Of a stretch of DNA of 42,873 nucleotides, positions 15,834 to 22,935 are shown one piece after another; the first letter of the stretch is position 1; every line of letters starts with the position of its first letter. The notes under the pieces are model-generated. The model saw only the letters and a program-made list of their open reading frames with translations, searched no databases and was not told the origin of the DNA. Position numbers and translations under genes: made by a program. This DNA comes from a virus, in IMG/VR virus record IMGVR_UViG_3300022213_000014, positions 1-42,873 of that record. One strand, written 5' to 3'.

Positions 15834-17340
15834 GCCTGGTTCACTGCCACCGACTATTGCAGGGCTTACGCCAGAGCCTAAAACAAAAAAGACTAAAACC
15901 TGGACTGAAGAGCTCAACGATTTTGGGCGCTTTCTTCTGGGTCCACACGGTGACGCTCTCTTTCAAGCTGGCGAGTTGGCTGCACAGTTTACTCCTGGTG
16001 CTGAAATACAAGATGTCCTAGAATCCAGCGGACAGCTTAGTAAAGGCGTGACCAATTTAAACCCGTGGGAAGCTGGAATGGGCTTGGCTGGGCTTATTGC
16101 AGCCTTTGTCCCAGGACCTAGTGGCAAGCTTGAGTTTCCCATTAAGCATGGTTCACAGCATAAACTTGCGCCTGAGGGTAATGAGATCTATGGCAAATTT
16201 GATCTTAGCAAAGCCCTTAGTGGTGAAGGCACTAACTATGAAGGAGCCGGTATTTATGGTGTAGATCCAGTTGGCACGGAGGTGGCTCAATACTATGCTG
16301 ACATGGGGTCACCTGAAGCTATAGCGAAGGTTGGCGGTGTTGATCTTGCAGATGAATTTGCCAAGTTAAGTAAAGAGTATAATACAGCTAGTCAATGGTT
16401 AGAACCAGAAGATGTAAAACAATTACGTGAAAAATTTGAATCAGTAGAAGACCTTCAGGAGCAGTTTGCTAAACAGAGTCTAGCTTACCAAGGTCTAAAT
16501 CCTGGAAGCGATGTTATTGAATTGCCCGATAGCGAGGTTGCTAAGCTTATTGATGAGGTAATACAGAATAAGTCTGTAGACACTTTGTTCATGGAAACTG
16601 ATGACGGTGTTGAAGCTGTCAAAGGTATGGATGAAGAGCTTTTATCCTTTTTGAATTCGTTTAAAGGCAAAGCCGCTACTATACAGCAGCCTGGCGGCTA
16701 TATTTATGATGCAATTGTGCACTCTAAGCCAGAAGACTTCCTTAATATGCACATGCCGCTTGCCTACCAAGATGACAAAGTAATATCAGCTGTAGACGAA
16801 TGGCTCAAACGTGCTCCCAAATCACAGTTTGATGATTACGATAAAGTACGTAAAAAGGTAATTGAAGATAAATATCATGTGCCGATTAAAGATTTAAGGC
16901 CTATATTAGGTGATCAGTACGCTACCGAACATGCAACTATTCTCAGTGACCTGGGCTTATCCGGCCAGAAGTGGTTCTCTAGCTATGGAGATGGACGCCA
17001 GCGTAGACGTGACTCTTTTGATCTATTTGAGCGGTTGTCAGGCAATAAAACACTGCAGCAAAGAACAGAGGATCTTCAGAAAGAAATAACTAAGCTTGAT
17101 AAACTTGTTAATGAAACACCGCTAGATAATGACAATATTCAGATGATAACTGAAGCCTTCAATAAAAAGGCTATACTTGAAAATCAGTTGCAAGCTATCG
17201 GCGGCAATAAATTTAAAGACGTAGAAGCTAGCCTTTACAACTTGTATAATAGAGATCCAGTGTATAATTATGTAATAAACGACCCGCAACGGATAACCAT
17301 CACGGGTCGTAAATTTGTACCTAAGGGTAGGCGCTATTAA
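15814..17340 (+). CDS. Large protein with ADP-ribosyltransferase-like polyvalent (ART-PolyVal-type) motifs
   Basis: The product has 508 residues. After a proline-rich N-terminus and a hydrophobic stretch (about 88-103, MGLAGLIAAFVPG), the protein shows KHGSQHKL (His112), KFDLSKALSGEG, YEGAGIYGV (about 143-150) and VAQYYADM (about 157-164). Later come GYIYDAIVHSKPEDFLN and, near the end, YNYVINDPQRITITGR. This order matches ART-like polyvalent domains: HGSPH, FDLSKIGTGEG, GWGLYFA, VAEYYR, LYEVDIP and NYVVFDD. A coiled-coil insert of about 80 residues splits the domain before the final strand. The gene ends the ejection operon, so the product may be injected and modify a host target. The start at 15814 avoids a 150-base overlap. 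Activity is inferred. Confidence 0.65.
   Translation: MANASLKPGSLPPTIAGLTPEPKTKKTKTWTEELNDFGRFLLGPHGDALFQAGELAAQFTPGAEIQDVLESSGQLSKGVTNLNPWEAGMGLAGLIAAFVPGPSGKLEFPIKHGSQHKLAPEGNEIYGKFDLSKALSGEGTNYEGAGIYGVDPVGTEVAQYYADMGSPEAIAKVGGVDLADEFAKLSKEYNTASQWLEPEDVKQLREKFESVEDLQEQFAKQSLAYQGLNPGSDVIELPDSEVAKLIDEVIQNKSVDTLFMETDDGVEAVKGMDEELLSFLNSFKGKAATIQQPGGYIYDAIVHSKPEDFLNMHMPLAYQDDKVISAVDEWLKRAPKSQFDDYDKVRKKVIEDKYHVPIKDLRPILGDQYATEHATILSDLGLSGQKWFSSYGDGRQRRRDSFDLFERLSGNKTLQQRTEDLQKEITKLDKLVNETPLDNDNIQMITEAFNKKAILENQLQAIGGNKFKDVEASLYNLYNRDPVYNYVINDPQRITITGRKFVPKGRRY
17279..17310 (-). terminator. Probable leftward terminator inside the end of the ART-like gene
   Basis: ACGACCCG (17279-17286) pairs perfectly with CGGGTCGT (17303-17310) across a 16-base loop. 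Read leftward, the stem is followed by TTTATTACATAATT. It lies about 25 bases past the stop of the GcrA-like gene and could end the leftward early transcript within the convergent gene. Confidence 0.5.
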
Positions 17341-17795
17341 CGTGGTCTAGAGCGCATTGGATCATAGCACTTCTGATGATGCTTAGGGCAGTAAGGGCTT
17401 TTCTCTTGCCGCTCTTCACCACAGAACAAATGCTTCCCTTCGCTAGACATCTTTACAGGATATTTACATTGCCTAGGCCCTAGGTCCTGGATTTCAATAA
17501 GCCCAGGAACTACTGTCTTTGGCACAAAGTGTAAAGGGATAAGCTTTACAGCTGGCGACATTGCTGGCTTAGGTATTTCAGGCTTAAGCTTAGCTTTCTT
17601 CTCGGCTTTAATCTTATGAAAGTTCTTTCCAGAAGCTGCTTTAAGCTTGACATCATGCCCGGCAATCCTAGCTCTGTGAATAACACCAACAATCACATTG
17701 CGGGAAACTCCGATCATTTTGCCTATTTCATTAGAAGACCTGCCACTATTCCAGGCTTCAATAATTAGTGGTAGCATATCGTCGTGCTTAGCCAT
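17337..17795 (-). CDS. gcrA: GcrA-like cell-cycle transcription regulator
   Basis: The product has 152 residues. The N-terminus has the GcrA helix-turn-helix pattern (LIIEAWNSGRSSNEIGKMIG then VSRNVIVGVIHRARIAG, residues 10-46). A basic Lys/Pro linker follows. The C-terminal domain has the family's Cys pattern CKYPV (Cys110), LFCGEE (Cys125) and SPYCPKHH (Cys136), then Cys143. Host GcrA in alphaproteobacteria binds sigma-70 holoenzyme and acts at promoters with methylated GANTC. The phage copy probably redirects host or phage promoters. It is the last gene of the leftward early operon, and its TAA shares a TTAA with the stop of the convergent gene. Confidence 0.85.
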   Translation of the reverse strand: MAKHDDMLPLIIEAWNSGRSSNEIGKMIGVSRNVIVGVIHRARIAGHDVKLKAASGKNFHKIKAEKKAKLKPEIPKPAMSPAVKLIPLHFVPKTVVPGLIEIQDLGPRQCKYPVKMSSEGKHLFCGEERQEKSPYCPKHHQKCYDPMRSRPR

Positions 17796-17798
17796 GTC

Positions 17799-17921
17799 TC
17801 ACCAGCAATTTACATTGTCTCCATTGACAGTACAGCAAATGCGTCTTGCATTCACTTGAAAGCACTGCGCTGCGTTTGCTTCTCCTGTCATAAGCAGTAG
17901 CAAAAGTATCCACTTAGTCAT
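17799..17921 (-). CDS. 40-residue secreted Cys-rich peptide
   Basis: This ORF encodes a signal peptide (MTKWILLLLLMTGEANA, with an ANA-A cleavage site) and a mature part of about 23 residues with four cysteines (positions 20, 29, 30, 39). AAGGAG lies eight to nine bases before the ATG. The start is one base past the stop of the upstream gene, which is strong support for a real gene. There is no lipobox at the first Cys, so it is not an obvious o-spanin. A periplasmic function, for example on the host envelope or against superinfection, is speculation. Confidence 0.65.
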   Translation of the reverse strand: MTKWILLLLLMTGEANAAQCFQVNARRICCTVNGDNVNCW

Positions 17922-17922
17922 C

Positions 17923-18180
17923 TCACTTCTCCTTGAGGGCGCGGATGCATTGAGTGAGGGTAATCACGGCGTCCCGCTCATCACTACCCCCCATCATTGA
18001 GTAAAGACTACCAGCGTATCCATCACCGAACTTCGCAGCCTCTTCCAGCGCATCCTCGCGGACTCTGCGGAAAGCAGCGGCAAGCTGAACTGGATCAAAT
18101 GCGACCGTGGTTTGGTATTCCTTGGCATATTGCGTCCACTGACAAAGCAAGTCTTCCGCAGTCTTGTCTGCCCAGTCCAT
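17923..18180 (-). CDS. Small hypothetical early protein
   Basis: The product has 85 residues. An acidic N-terminus is followed by a helical region (LAAAFRRVREDALEEAAKFG) and the C-terminus AVITLTQCIRALKEK. The ATG at 18180 is chosen over a longer frame that begins at 18279, because the longer one would overlap a small membrane-protein gene. The start lies one base after that gene's stop. It resembles small phage accessory proteins of unknown function. Confidence 0.6.
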   Translation of the reverse strand: MDWADKTAEDLLCQWTQYAKEYQTTVAFDPVQLAAAFRRVREDALEEAAKFGDGYAGSLYSMMGGSDERDAVITLTQCIRALKEK

Positions 18181-18181
18181 G

Positions 18182-18274
18182 CTACTCGCGCCCCTTGACG
18201 GCAAAGGCTGCCGCGACGAAGAACCCGAGCATGAACCCGACGCACAGTGCGATGTAGAGGTACAGCCAATACAT
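18182..18274 (-). CDS. 30-residue membrane peptide
   Basis: The ORF reads MYWLYLYIALCVGFMLGFF followed by VAAAFAVKGRE. It is a single transmembrane helix with a charged cytoplasmic end. A strong GGAGAC-type ribosome site (gaggagacgtgag) precedes the ATG, which lies one base after the stop of the upstream gene. The next start lies one base after its own stop. This tight packing supports expression. Function is unknown. Confidence 0.6.
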   Translation of the reverse strand: MYWLYLYIALCVGFMLGFFVAAAFAVKGRE

Positions 18275-18275
18275 C

Positions 18276-18491
18276 TCACGTCTCCTCGATCAGATTGCCC
18301 AGCTTCTGCTTAAGCGCTTCAATCTCCGCGATTACAGCAGTAGTCGTTGCACGCTCTTCCTCAACAGCAGCCTCGTGCCGCTTACGGAGAGCGTCGATGC
18401 GCGACTCTGAACTGCGAGCTAAACCGCTGATCATCTCGTTCAGGTAGGTGATCTCCTGCGTGATCGCAGTAACTACATTAAGAAGGGCCAT
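18276..18491 (-). CDS. Small coiled-coil protein
   Basis: The product has 71 residues. Residues 25-66 form a clear heptad coiled coil (LRKRHEAAVEEERATTTAV then IAEIEALKQKLGNL). The start overlaps the previous stop (TAATG). It is flanked on both sides by small membrane proteins, so a complex with one of them at the inner membrane is possible. Not recognised. Confidence 0.65.
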   Translation of the reverse strand: MALLNVVTAITQEITYLNEMISGLARSSESRIDALRKRHEAAVEEERATTTAVIAEIEALKQKLGNLIEET

Positions 18492-18709
18492 TACTTAATC
18501 TCCAGTTTCTTGCCGCGTGAGGTGAGTGTCGTCAGATGATAGCCGTGATCGGCGAAGTCAGGCTCATCGATCGCGGGCGGTTTCCACTCCTCGATCTCCT
18601 TGTAGGTCGTCGATCTGCCCCACATGAAGCCTGCAATAAAGCAAGTGACTCCAGTAGGCAGTACAATAATTGCAAGCCGTATAAGTAGCATTACCATATC
18701 GTTGCTCAT
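18491..18709 (-). CDS. Small single-pass membrane protein
   Basis: The product has 72 residues. Residues 6-30 are hydrophobic (MLLIRLAIIVLPTGVTCFIA) with GFMWGRS at the end. The remaining 40 residues are polar (EIEEWKPPAIDEPDFADHGY) and probably cytoplasmic. The ATG overlaps the upstream stop by four bases. Function is unknown; it lies in a run of tiny genes typical of host-takeover regions. Confidence 0.65.
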   Translation of the reverse strand: MSNDMVMLLIRLAIIVLPTGVTCFIAGFMWGRSTTYKEIEEWKPPAIDEPDFADHGYHLTTLTSRGKKLEIK

Positions 18710-18906
18710 TTAGTAGCTTTCCTCATGTCTGTAATTACATTTTTATAGGCCCTACCATCGGAAGGACTGACACTTACAAACACTACGCCAGACTTATTAC
18801 CGCGTACAAACACTTTATAATGCTTTCCTGCTTGAGCTATGTTTTCAAGAATAACACCTGCTTTATCGGCGCATTCTCGAATTCGTTTGCTATCACCTTG
18901 TCTCAT
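18706..18906 (-). CDS. Small HicA-like protein
   Basis: The product has 66 residues. The pattern AGKHYKVFVRGNK, VVFVSVSPSDGRAYKNVITDMRKA resembles short phage proteins with a HicA/dsRBD-like fold (KHxKv...vsxsPSDrRAxKNvxxDxrR). No HicB partner is adjacent, and the position of the His differs from classical toxins, so an RNA-binding rather than a toxin role is possible. The ATG at 18906 overlaps the upstream stop (ATGA), which decides the start. Confidence 0.55.
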   Translation of the reverse strand: MRQGDSKRIRECADKAGVILENIAQAGKHYKVFVRGNKSGVVFVSVSPSDGRAYKNVITDMRKATK

Positions 18907-19130
18907 TTTTCCACCGGCAATACCCAATATGACTGACGAAAACTACGCTTATAGTTTTCTTCATCATTCTCATAGAATTCCATAGTTTCTTCATCTAACC
19001 AATTAAGCCAGTTACAATTAATTACAGCATCAAACGCTGCTTCTGCAGCTTCTTTTGTTTCTCCAGCTACCATTATGTCCTCGTCATCAAAGGCTGATGT
19101 GTTGACTGCATATATTACATGAACGTTCAT
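18903..19130 (-). CDS. Small acidic hypothetical protein
   Basis: The product has 75 residues. It starts with a strand (MNVHVIYAVNTSAF), then a strongly acidic helix-rich part (AGETKEAAEAAFDAVINCNW, DEETMEFYENDEENY). The overall charge is very negative, as in DNA-mimic or antidefence proteins, but nothing specific supports that role. It overlaps genes on both sides by four bases. Confidence 0.6.
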   Translation of the reverse strand: MNVHVIYAVNTSAFDDEDIMVAGETKEAAEAAFDAVINCNWLNWLDEETMEFYENDEENYKRSFRQSYWVLPVEK

Positions 19131-19420
19131 TGGAAGTTCTCCCCTTCATTTCCTGTGTTATATTCCCAGGCCCACTCTTTCCAGAGCCAATCAGCTGCAT
19201 CGTCAAAGTTTTCAAAGCGCCGACTTTCTCTACCAACATCAACATATACTGTACCGTCTTTAGACATCTCCATAAAAGAACCACAACCAGGGAAGACCCA
19301 AGCATTTTCACTTAGATCCATATCAATCCAATGTTGAAGCGATGGATGATCGTTAGCCTTATCTTGTTTTAGAAAGTCACCGAGTCTTACTGCTGTTTTC
19401 TTCCATTCTTCACGTGTCAT
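19127..19420 (-). CDS. Hypothetical early protein
   Basis: The product has 97 residues. MTREEWKKTAVRLGDFLKQ is a helix. A strand-rich middle contains SFMEMSKDGTVYVDVGRESR, and the end is Trp-rich (DDAADWLWKEWAWEY). The ATG at 19420 overlaps the preceding stop, so it is preferred to an in-frame ATG ten codons upstream. Not recognised. Confidence 0.6.
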   Translation of the reverse strand: MTREEWKKTAVRLGDFLKQDKANDHPSLQHWIDMDLSENAWVFPGCGSFMEMSKDGTVYVDVGRESRRFENFDDAADWLWKEWAWEYNTGNEGENFQ

Positions 19421-19902
19421 ATGTACCACTCCGGGGTTGATGTTTTCCATTGAGCAATCGCTCGCTTTTGCATTCTATAATAGTTACGATAAGCTTCGAC
19501 AGTGCTTTTGTGCTTACAATCATCAGGCATACATTGAGGAGGTGCTACAAAACAGTCTTCATTAATATGTGGTATACAACATAATACATCGAGCATTGCT
19601 GTAGTTTTATGCCAATGCCCATATCGAATATGAAACTCATTGCAAAGCTCATCAAGTAAATTTAAAAGCCATTCGTAATGCCAACTACTTTCTCTTACCC
19701 AAATAGCGCAAGGATGATTGACATGTGTTGCTTTATAAAGCCCTACTGTATCTTGCCAAACAACATTGTTAGGCTCAATAATTCGATGAGCTGTTGAAAG
19801 GAGCTGTGCATACTCAAGTATCATTTTGACAACGTGTTTGTCACAATGATATGAAGCACAGATTCTAGGATTGGGATCTAAATAAAATATGTTCACAGAC
19901 AT
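19417..19902 (-). CDS. Pyrimidine dimer DNA glycosylase-like protein (T4 endonuclease V superfamily)
   Basis: The product has 161 residues. The N-terminus NIFYLDPNPRICASYHCDKH and the following VVKMILEYAQLLSTAHR, then THVNHPCAIWVRES and the late MPDDCKH...VEAYRNYYRMQKR, match a phage family related to pyrimidine-dimer excision enzymes. Members may repair UV damage or act on modified phage DNA. GAGGAAG lies five bases before the ATG at 19902, which decides the start over an upstream ATG. It is the first gene after the promoter at 19924. Confidence 0.65.
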   Translation of the reverse strand: MSVNIFYLDPNPRICASYHCDKHVVKMILEYAQLLSTAHRIIEPNNVVWQDTVGLYKATHVNHPCAIWVRESSWHYEWLLNLLDELCNEFHIRYGHWHKTTAMLDVLCCIPHINEDCFVAPPQCMPDDCKHKSTVEAYRNYYRMQKRAIAQWKTSTPEWYI

Positions 19903-19923
19903 CTTCCTCAAGTGTATAAGAAT

Positions 19924-19993
19924 ATTATATCGTCTTTTGGCAAACAAGTACACTGCCAAATGTGCAACTCTGGCATGTCAATTCTGCATAGCT
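19924..19993 (-). promoter_or_regulatory. Leftward promoter with phased direct-repeat operator (site A)
   Basis: Read leftward: -35 TGTACT (19952-19947), a 17-base spacer, -10 TATAAT (19929-19924). Upstream lie two 14-bp half-sites, GCTATGCAGAATTG (anchor base 19979) and GAGTTGCACATTTG (anchor 19957), 22 bp apart. The anchor is the final G of the half-site. The distal half-site directly abuts the stop of the HNH gene. It drives the small-gene operon that ends in the GcrA-like gene. Confidence 0.75.
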
Positions 19994-20434
19994 TCATAGA
20001 CCTCTATCCTTGGCCCATTGGAGTAACCATTCAGCTTCCGCTTTTAGATTTACAGAATTACCCTTACTGGCGTTTTCGGATCTAAGGAGCACTTGTAAAT
20101 TATACGAAATGGTAAGGCCGGATACTTCGGGATGCTCTACTGGCACTATATGATCGAGAGCTAATAGGCGCTTTTTGTAGCGATTAGCTGATAGTACCTG
20201 CTTTATAAGCTTTTCTAAGGCAGCTCTATCGTGTTCGAATAAGGGATGCTTAATTCGCTTAGACATAAAGAAATAGTCTACAGCTCGTTTAAGCTTGGAG
20301 TTACGAACAGAATTGGCTCGCCTCGCTCGTTTTTTCGCATGAGCAATGTGCAGCTTCCTGCAATTTATACAGGTCCTAGGAGAAGGCATTTGGTCTGCAG
20401 GATATTCCTTAAGACAAAATCTGCAATAAGGCAT
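19994..20434 (-). CDS. HNH endonuclease with N-terminal zinc ribbon
   Basis: The product has 146 residues. Two CxxC pairs (CRFC near residue 4 and CINC near residue 22) form a zinc knuckle. A basic linker (HAKKRARRANSVRNSKLKR) leads to the nuclease core LALDHIVPVEHPE...NLQVLLRSENASKGN, with the DH, the N and the final N/K of the HNH signature. It starts inside the helicase gene with a 26-base overlap, which suggests translational coupling. It could be a homing-type or recombination nuclease or help in packaging; the distance from the terminase genes argues against packaging. Confidence 0.8.
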   Translation of the reverse strand: MPYCRFCLKEYPADQMPSPRTCINCRKLHIAHAKKRARRANSVRNSKLKRAVDYFFMSKRIKHPLFEHDRAALEKLIKQVLSANRYKKRLLALDHIVPVEHPEVSGLTISYNLQVLLRSENASKGNSVNLKAEAEWLLQWAKDRGL

Positions 20435-21803
20435 CTTTCCCAGTAACCTTTTTAGATAGATCTTCTTTAGCATTCAAAGCTGCGTACGCTTTCTCTTCGA
20501 CTGTGCCCCGTGTAATAAAGTCATTGACAACTGTCCTAGAGTCTTGGCCAATACGATAGTTGCGGCGTAGAGCTTGCAAGCGCCACTCAAGGTTGAAGAA
20601 TCCATTGTAGAAGACTGATTGTTTGGCTTCGTTAAGGGTCAAGCCATGACCTGCGGACTGCGGATTAAGCACTAATACTTGAGCTGAGCCGCTGCGCCAA
20701 GCATCAATAACAGCTGTCCTTTGATCTGGGCTGGAGGCTGATGAGAATGTTAAAACATTATTGATTAGTGTTTTGCAGATGTCTTTAGTTGTATTGACAA
20801 AGGTAGACCATACAATGAGCTGATTAGTCGTGCCTTCTACGAGCTCTTTAAGAGCTGCTAATCTGTTATTTTTAAGCGAGACATATCCCCCATCTGGAGT
20901 TTTAAGCTGACCTGCTACTATCTGCTGGAGCCTTGTTAGAAGAGCTAGTGCATTGACTGCAGTAATTTCATGTTCTTCAATGTACAGTAGCGCCTTGTCA
21001 CGCAACTCTTCATAGGCTACTTTTTGTTCAATAGTAAGCTCAATGTCTATCTGCTTAAACACTTGCTCAGGAAGGTCTACACAGTCTTCGAGCTTTACAA
21101 AAGATGAGAAGGTATCTAGCTTCCGACGAAGGTCGTCAAGATCACGATAGCCTTCAATGACTTCGAAAGAGCGCGGTCCAAAGCGAGCTTGCTTAATAAT
21201 AGCATACCTGGTTTTGAAACCGTAAAAGTTCTTGTAGCCTAGAATGTTACGACTCAAGAATTCTGTTTGGCTAAATATATCTAGAGGAGACTGTACGATA
21301 GGAGTCCCACTAAGCACACGGCGAAACTGAGCATGAACAGCGAGCTCAATAGCTCTTTGAGTTCTATCTGCTTTAATGTTTTTAATAGCTGTGCTTTCAT
21401 CATAGATCACTCCGAACTTTGTATGCTTGACTATTGCATTTAGAAAGGGATACAACTTGTCGCTTACAAACGCGTCATGATTTATGATAAAGTAAAATAG
21501 TTTATTTTGATTGTTTTGCAGTTTAGAGATAAAGTCTTTCTTGTCTACTTTAGAAGGATTCCACTTATAAGTAGCAAATTCAACATCTGAGTGCTTAGGC
21601 AATTCAAGCTCGGCCCAGGTGCCGATAAGCGACTTAGGGCAAATGACTATAACGGTATCTATCTTTTCATTTTGATACCAATGCTCAGCTGTACGTATAG
21701 AGACCAGGGTTTTACCTGTTCCAGCTTCCATAAACAAGGCCCAGTTAGGCTTGTCTACAGATACGTCAAGCACTTCTTTTTGGTGCTTAAAAAGCTCGGT
21801 CAT
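20409..21803 (-). CDS. SNF2-family DNA-dependent ATPase/helicase
   Basis: The product has 464 residues. Motifs are in order: Q-like KHQKEVL, Walker A MEAGTGKT (residues 25-32), Ib VICPKSLIGTW, Walker B YDEST (134-138), motif III LSGTP (164-168), motif V VLNPQSAGHGLTL and motif VI QALRRNYRIGQ (about 406-416). The GHGLTL and RIGQ motifs are diagnostic of SNF2. No extra chromatin domain is present. Phage SNF2 proteins of this size sit in replication operons and probably remodel protein-DNA complexes or assist recombination. The gene overlaps the HTH gene upstream by four bases. Confidence 0.88.
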   Translation of the reverse strand: MTELFKHQKEVLDVSVDKPNWALFMEAGTGKTLVSIRTAEHWYQNEKIDTVIVICPKSLIGTWAELELPKHSDVEFATYKWNPSKVDKKDFISKLQNNQNKLFYFIINHDAFVSDKLYPFLNAIVKHTKFGVIYDESTAIKNIKADRTQRAIELAVHAQFRRVLSGTPIVQSPLDIFSQTEFLSRNILGYKNFYGFKTRYAIIKQARFGPRSFEVIEGYRDLDDLRRKLDTFSSFVKLEDCVDLPEQVFKQIDIELTIEQKVAYEELRDKALLYIEEHEITAVNALALLTRLQQIVAGQLKTPDGGYVSLKNNRLAALKELVEGTTNQLIVWSTFVNTTKDICKTLINNVLTFSSASSPDQRTAVIDAWRSGSAQVLVLNPQSAGHGLTLNEAKQSVFYNGFFNLEWRLQALRRNYRIGQDSRTVVNDFITRGTVEEKAYAALNAKEDLSKKVTGKDALLQILS

Positions 21804-22009
21804 TGGTAGTCAATCCTCTTAGCCTCTAGTTTCCTGTTCCGTCCACTATAAGGTCCAGTATTTACACCAACATCGGGCCAAGTTCTACCAAGTCTAATAT
21901 CTATGATAGTGGTAAGTGACACATCATACAAATAAGCAAGCTGCTTTGTGGGCAACTTGCTATTTCTAATGTTAATAACCTGATCAGGTCTCAGTTTATT
22001 CTTAGGCAT
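21800..22009 (-). CDS. Small helix-turn-helix DNA-binding protein
   Basis: The product has 69 residues. LRPDQVINIRNSKLPTKQLA then YLYDVSLTTIIDIRLGRTW is a compact homeodomain-like helix-turn-helix similar to those of phage HNH-linked or Cro-like proteins. The C-terminus is basic. AAGGAG lies five bases before the ATG at 22009. It is a candidate for the regulator of the repeated operator, but nothing ties the two together directly. Confidence 0.65.
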   Translation of the reverse strand: MPKNKLRPDQVINIRNSKLPTKQLAYLYDVSLTTIIDIRLGRTWPDVGVNTGPYSGRNRKLEAKRIDYQ

Positions 22010-22031
22010 ATTCACTCCTTAATGTTTAGTC

Positions 22032-22061
22032 GGGGAGAGCAGCGGCTATTCTACTCTCCCC
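22032..22061 (-). terminator. Intergenic hairpin between SSB-like and HTH genes
   Basis: GGGGAGAG (22032-22039) and CTCTCCCC (22054-22061) form a perfect 8-bp stem with a 14-base loop. No U-run follows in either direction, so it is more likely an mRNA-stability or processing hairpin than a terminator. Confidence 0.5.
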
Positions 22062-22112
22062 TGCTAAGCACTAAGTCAGGCGGGAGGCTACCTTAACCAT
22101 AGTGCCTAGGTC

Positions 22113-22928
22113 TCAGAATGGAATGGAATCATCGTCAGCATTAACCTTCTTAGCTGCCTTCTGAGTTTCCATTTCCATTTCAGATTCTTGAGCAACACGG
22201 CGCAGCAATCCCTTAGCTGCAACCAGGGCATAGTCTTTAGCAGCACGATACACATCAGCTGTAACCATATCGAGCTGCTCAAGCTTCGGGGAAGACCAGA
22301 TGTTCTGATCTTTCTGTTCTTTCTGAGTAGTCAAACGCCACTTAAACAGGAACCTAGGCGCCCGCTTATCAGTGCCTGGAATATTGGTTGTGCTAATCGT
22401 TGAATTCATACGACGACTAGCCTTAAGTGCAGTGCTCTTCAAAGGCATGATTGCCTGATGCCATACCTTCGACTCTGGGTCCTGGACCAATACATAATGA
22501 TAGGCCGTATCAATCAGCTGATGACCGTTAGGAAGAATTTGCTGATTTCTATCGTTTGGTTTAGCAAGGCCAACAATATCAGCGTTAGGATCGTGAGAAG
22601 CAACGAGGCCGCCACCCTGTTCGCGCGGAGTCCATTCAGTGACAAGACGTTCATAATAACAAGGCACAATAACAAGGCCAGTATTGCGGCCTTCAAAGGT
22701 ACGTTCAAGATTAGAAAGGTAGAGCATGCCAGCAGTACTGCCAGGAATATATTTCGCATGATCTGGGTTCACCTGGGGGCTGAGACCTTGCAGAATGTAC
22801 AGATAAGGAACTGCAATATCGGAAAGGCTGATTTTACCACCGAGATTAGAGTCCGCCGCCATATCCTCAACAGAAAATGGCATAGGCGCTAGGGCCCCGG
22901 TTTGTTCGAGTGTTACTTCTTTAGTCAT
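22113..22928 (-). CDS. Single-stranded DNA-binding protein-like
   Basis: The product has 271 residues. The C-terminus ends DDDSIPF, the acidic tip by which SSB proteins recruit partners. The middle is an OB-like region with strands such as TGLVIVPCYYERLVTEW and AYHYVLVQDPESKVW, followed by FLFKWRLTTQ. A phage SSB/ERF-associated family of this size is common in replication operons. It lies directly downstream of the coiled-coil gene at 22936. The function rests mainly on the C-terminal tip and context. Confidence 0.65.
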   Translation of the reverse strand: MTKEVTLEQTGALAPMPFSVEDMAADSNLGGKISLSDIAVPYLYILQGLSPQVNPDHAKYIPGSTAGMLYLSNLERTFEGRNTGLVIVPCYYERLVTEWTPREQGGGLVASHDPNADIVGLAKPNDRNQQILPNGHQLIDTAYHYVLVQDPESKVWHQAIMPLKSTALKASRRMNSTISTTNIPGTDKRAPRFLFKWRLTTQKEQKDQNIWSSPKLEQLDMVTADVYRAAKDYALVAAKGLLRRVAQESEMEMETQKAAKKVNADDDSIPF

Positions 22929-22935
22929 ATTATCC

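Noticed and set aside
22514-22759. Membrane protein on the minus strand within the SSB-like gene
   Set aside because: It is an out-of-frame shadow inside a well-supported gene, with no start signal.
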